Positions 61,529 through 64,000 of a stretch of 64,000 bases of DNA are shown one piece after another (within the stretch, counting starts at the first letter, position 1; every line of letters begins with the position of its first letter). The notes under the pieces are model-generated. The model had not been told where the DNA came from and made no database searches. It worked only from the letters and a program-made list of their open reading frames with translations. This stretch comes from Paenisporosarcina sp. HGH0030. Its GTDB lineage: Bacteria; Bacillota; Bacilli; Bacillales_A; Planococcaceae. The stretch covers positions 373,126-437,125 of the forward strand of contig NZ_KE150422.1 in assembly GCF_000411295.1 (NCBI RefSeq). The letters run 5' to 3'. The translations under genes were made by a program, and so were the position numbers.

Positions 61529-61939
61529 TTGTTTTTAATTGCATTGCTAAAACCTTTAAAAACATATGAAGACTATGTCTATAAAGCCAATGCCTATTCT
61601 CATATATTCCAGAAAGAAAAAGCAATTGCAACGATGGAACAAGCAGCCATACACCCACAATTTTCGATCGAAGAAAGATCAAGCGGCTACATTTATTTAG
61701 GGATTCGCTATTCTAAAATGTTGAACTACCGAAAAGCATCCGATTGTTATCATAAAGGATTTGAGCTGATGATTGACGAGCCTTTTTCATATCGTAGTCC
61801 CTTTAAACAAGCCATTGAGGCTTTCATCAAAAATGGCGATGACGTGAGAGCGAAGTTTTGGCTAAATAATCTCCTCGAACGTCAAAGTTATGATAAGAAT
61901 TTCAGGAAGCTTGCTGTTCTTGAGAAGAAATTATATTGA
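61529..61939 (+). CDS. Helical-repeat (TPR-like) protein
   Basis: 136 residues from a TTG start behind GAGGTG; an upstream in-frame ATG at 61436 would run through the Ktr terminator and is rejected. Helical hairpins: YKANAYSHIFQKEKAIATME, GYIYLGIRYSKMLNYRKASD, CYHKGFELM and KQAIEAFIKNGDDVRAKFWL. This is TPR-like and probably a protein-binding scaffold. Family not recognised. Confidence 0.7.
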   Translation: MFLIALLKPLKTYEDYVYKANAYSHIFQKEKAIATMEQAAIHPQFSIEERSSGYIYLGIRYSKMLNYRKASDCYHKGFELMIDEPFSYRSPFKQAIEAFIKNGDDVRAKFWLNNLLERQSYDKNFRKLAVLEKKLY

Positions 61940-61965
61940 GATGGTTTTATTCGTGTATCTCAACT

Positions 61966-61987
61966 AACTTAACTTAACTTAACTTAA
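61966..61987. repeat. AACTT pentanucleotide microsatellite
   Basis: Four perfect 5-base units plus partial ones, just after the TPR-like gene. Confidence 0.85.
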
Positions 61988-62016
61988 TGATGAGACAGCG
62001 GTGAACGATGAAAAAG

Positions 62017-62115
62017 GATTTGTCGATCAAACTGGAGATTTATCAATCAAACTGGCTACATTGTCAATCAAACTAAGGATTTATCAATCAAACGAAGCAC
62101 TTTATCAATCAACCA
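62017..62115. repeat. Tandem array of five ~20-bp units
   Basis: Units of the form GATTTATCAATCAAACTGG start at 62017, 62037, 62059, 62078 and 62098 (periods 20, 22, 19, 20). The core TCAATCAAAC is kept in most units. There are no spacers of CRISPR size. Confidence 0.85.
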
Positions 62116-62163
62116 GATTTCAAAAGCAAGTTTACTTGGTGAGATGCCATATTCATAATCCAT

Positions 62164-62198
62164 AAAAAAAGCGACTCCACGTTGATGGAGTCGCTTTT
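62164..62198 (-). terminator. gatB terminator
   Basis: AAAAGCGACTCCA / TGGAGTCGCTTTT stem just after the gatB stop, T run on the minus side. Confidence 0.9.
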
Positions 62199-62202
62199 GT
62201 AT

Positions 62203-63633
62203 TTATCGTTTTGAAATTTCTTCTTGAAGGATTTTATTAACCAACGGTGGGTTAGCTTGTCCTTTTGTTGCTTTCATAATTTGACCAACCAAGAAGCCAA
62301 TCGCACGGTCTTTCCCGTTTTTGAAGTCTTCGATTGATTGTGCATTCGCGTCCAATGTTTGTGTGACGATGTCACGAAGCGCACCTTCGTCAGAAATTTG
62401 AACTAAGCCTTTTTCTTTCACGACTTGTTCAGCAGTTCCGCCATTGTCAGCAAGTTCTTTGAATACTTTTTTCGCGATTTTCGAAGAAATCGTGCCATCG
62501 CTGATTAGTTTGATCATGCCAGCCAAACCTTCAGGCGTTAGCTTTGTATCATGCAATTCTTTTTGGTCGACGTTCAAGTAAGCTGATACTTCACCCATCA
62601 TCCAGTTAGATGCAAGCTTCGTATCCGCACCAAGAGCAATCGTTGCTTCAAAGAAATCGGACATTTCTTTCGTTAACGTCAAGACCATTGCATCGTATGA
62701 TGGCAAGCCCAACTCTTCAACATAACGTTGTTTACGAGCGTCAGGAAGTTCAGGAATATCCGCACGTACACGGTCCATCCATTCTTGGTCAATGACTAAA
62801 TCGACTAAGTCCGGTTCCGGGAAGTAACGGTAATCGTCCGCTCCTTCTTTAACACGCATTAACAATGTTTTGCCTGTCGATTCGTCAAAACGACGAGTTT
62901 CTTGCAGGATTTCTCCACCTGAAAGCAACACTTCTGCCTGACGAATTTCTTCATGCTCAAGGCCGCGACGCACATAGTTGAATGAGTTCAAGTTTTTCAA
63001 TTCAGCTTTTGTACCGAATTGCTCTTGACCGTAAGGACGAAGTGAAATGTTGGCATCACAACGTAGTGAGCCTTCTTCCATCTTACAATCCGATACGCCT
63101 GTGTACTGGATGATTGATTTCACTTTTTCCAAGTACGCATAAGCTTCTGCAGGTGTGCGGATATCTGGCTCTGAAACGATTTCAATTAATGGTGTACCTT
63201 GACGGTTGTAATCAACCAATGAGTACCCTTTATCGGTATGTGACAGTTTCCCAGCATCTTCTTCTAAGTGCAAGCGAGTAATCCCGATGCGTTTTTTGTA
63301 GCCATCCACTTCAATTTCAACCCAGCCGTGTTCACCGATTGGTTGGTCGAATTGAGAGATTTGGTATGCTTTCGGATTATCCGGATAGAAGTAGTTCTTG
63401 CGATCGAATTTCGTATGTGTTGAGATCTCACAGTTAAGTGCCATCGCTGCTTTCATGCCGAAATCAATTGCGCGTTTATTAACAACAGGTAAAACTCCTG
63501 GGTATCCAAGGTCGATTACATGTGTATTTGTATTCGGTTCTGCGCCAAAGTGGGCAGGTGAAGGTGAAAACATTTTCGAATCTGTTTTCAGCTCTACGTG
63601 AATTTCTAAACCAATGACTGTTTCAAAGTTCAT
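62203..63633 (-). CDS. gatB: Aspartyl/glutamyl-tRNA amidotransferase subunit B
   Basis: 476 residues: [40 protein letters not shown] (PDNPKAYQI signature), [12 protein letters not shown] and [20 protein letters not shown]; YqeY tail domain ending [16 protein letters not shown]. With GatA and GatC it converts Glu-tRNA(Gln) or Asp-tRNA(Asn) to the amides. The ATG at 63633 follows GGGAGGGAGCAAAATC and overlaps the gatA stop (ATGA). Last gene of the gat operon. Confidence 0.97.
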   Translation of the reverse strand: MNFETVIGLEIHVELKTDSKMFSPSPAHFGAEPNTNTHVIDLGYPGVLPVVNKRAIDFGMKAAMALNCEISTHTKFDRKNYFYPDNPKAYQISQFDQPIGEHGWVEIEVDGYKKRIGITRLHLEEDAGKLSHTDKGYSLVDYNRQGTPLIEIVSEPDIRTPAEAYAYLEKVKSIIQYTGVSDCKMEEGSLRCDANISLRPYGQEQFGTKAELKNLNSFNYVRRGLEHEEIRQAEVLLSGGEILQETRRFDESTGKTLLMRVKEGADDYRYFPEPDLVDLVIDQEWMDRVRADIPELPDARKQRYVEELGLPSYDAMVLTLTKEMSDFFEATIALGADTKLASNWMMGEVSAYLNVDQKELHDTKLTPEGLAGMIKLISDGTISSKIAKKVFKELADNGGTAEQVVKEKGLVQISDEGALRDIVTQTLDANAQSIEDFKNGKDRAIGFLVGQIMKATKGQANPPLVNKILQEEISKR

Positions 63634-64000
63634 GATTTTGCTCCCTCCCAAAGTTGAGGAGTTTCTTTATGGAAGCTTGTCGCCTGCTCGTAAGCATGAG
63701 CTACACGATAAATCGTTGCTTCATCAAAGTGTTTCCCGATAATTTGCAAGCCCAGTGGCATTCCTTCAGAGTATCCACATGGTACCGAGATTCCTGGAAC
63801 ACCAGCCAAGTTTACAGGGATGGTTAAAATATCATTTGCATACATCGTCAATGGATCATCGTTTTTCTCGCCAACTTTAAATGCAGGTGTTGGCGTCGTT
63901 GGTCCAATGATGACGTCGTATTTTTCAAATACTTGATCGAAATCTTGTTTGATCAATGTACGCACTTGTTGTGCTTTTTTGTAGTATGCATCGTAAGAAC
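63630..64000 (-). CDS. gatA: Glutamyl-tRNA(Gln) amidotransferase subunit A, 3' part
   Basis: The frame is open to the right edge, so only about 123 C-terminal residues are seen: [58 protein letters not shown]. This is the amidase-family C-terminus; the Ser-cisSer-Lys triad lies outside the window. The full gene should be about 485 codons. It overlaps gatB by 4 bases. Confidence 0.95.
   Translation of the reverse strand, partial: SYDAYYKKAQQVRTLIKQDFDQVFEKYDVIIGPTTPTPAFKVGEKNDDPLTMYANDILTIPVNLAGVPGISVPCGYSEGMPLGLQIIGKHFDEATIYRVAHAYEQATSFHKETPQLWEGAKS

Noticed and set aside
62017-62115. Possible CRISPR array
   Set aside because: The units are about 20 bases with no unique spacers between them, and no cas genes are near.

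Overview
The window looks like chromosome from a low-GC, spore-forming member of the Bacillales, probably Bacillaceae or Planococcaceae (inference). The reasons are a CotA-type spore-coat laccase, a YmaF-family protein, a short Spo0M-like protein, Bacillus-type BceRS-BceAB, a cytochrome bd operon with a CydS-sized third subunit, a yybP-ykoY (Mn2+) riboswitch, strong AGGAGG ribosome-binding sites with several TTG starts, and the gatA-gatB / diacylglycerol kinase / RlmCD set that lies together in Bacillus. No rRNA, tRNA, CRISPR array or intact transposon was found.

Layout. 0-2.4 kb: hypothetical genes and a divergent pair, a small HTH-like protein and a von Willebrand A protein. 3.3-10.1 kb: a very large secreted subtilase with cohesin-like and dockerin-like ends, an HTH plus helical-repeat regulator followed by a tail fragment of a lost paralogue, and an IS110 scrap joined to a truncated, frameshifted copy of the vWA gene. 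10.2-16.9 kb: a triple-VOC fusion, GNAT, two DinB proteins, YmaF, CotA, intergenic palindromes and a DUF1259 pair. 17.5-23.8 kb: lipoprotein, Nudix, an SDR/TetR pair with matching palindromic operators, SelO, and a two-gene membrane operon. 23.9-27.5 kb: an AT-rich decay zone holding a resolvase tail, a broken gene and a truncated ABC-F-type gene with a relic leader. It surrounds an intact two-gene module, a DndB-like DGQHR-type protein and a DUF6414-type protein, with its own promoter and TACG/CGTA palindromes. This is the best candidate here for a little-described (possibly defence-related) system.

27.7-37.5 kb: a BCCT osmolyte transporter, a lipoprotein, the complete bceRS-bceAB peptide-antibiotic sensing and detoxification locus, a VOC protein and a secreted glycerophosphodiesterase. 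38-44.3 kb: a strongly AT-rich operon (XRE-cupin regulator, EutH-like transporter, M24 aminopeptidase P) of foreign appearance, bordered by an SDR tail and a large serine recombinase tail.

44.5-64 kb: mostly core genes. These are a tRNA-dihydrouridine synthase, RlmCD, small enzymes, a quinone oxidoreductase/MBL pair, a Mn2+ riboswitch leading to spo0M-like and terC genes, a cyd operon (29-aa membrane ORF, cydA, cydB, cydS) behind a Rex/Fnr-type palindrome, Nudix, DagK, a thioredoxin-like protein, a Ktr/TrkH potassium channel subunit, an intergenic tandem-repeat array, and gatB plus the 3' part of gatA at the right edge.
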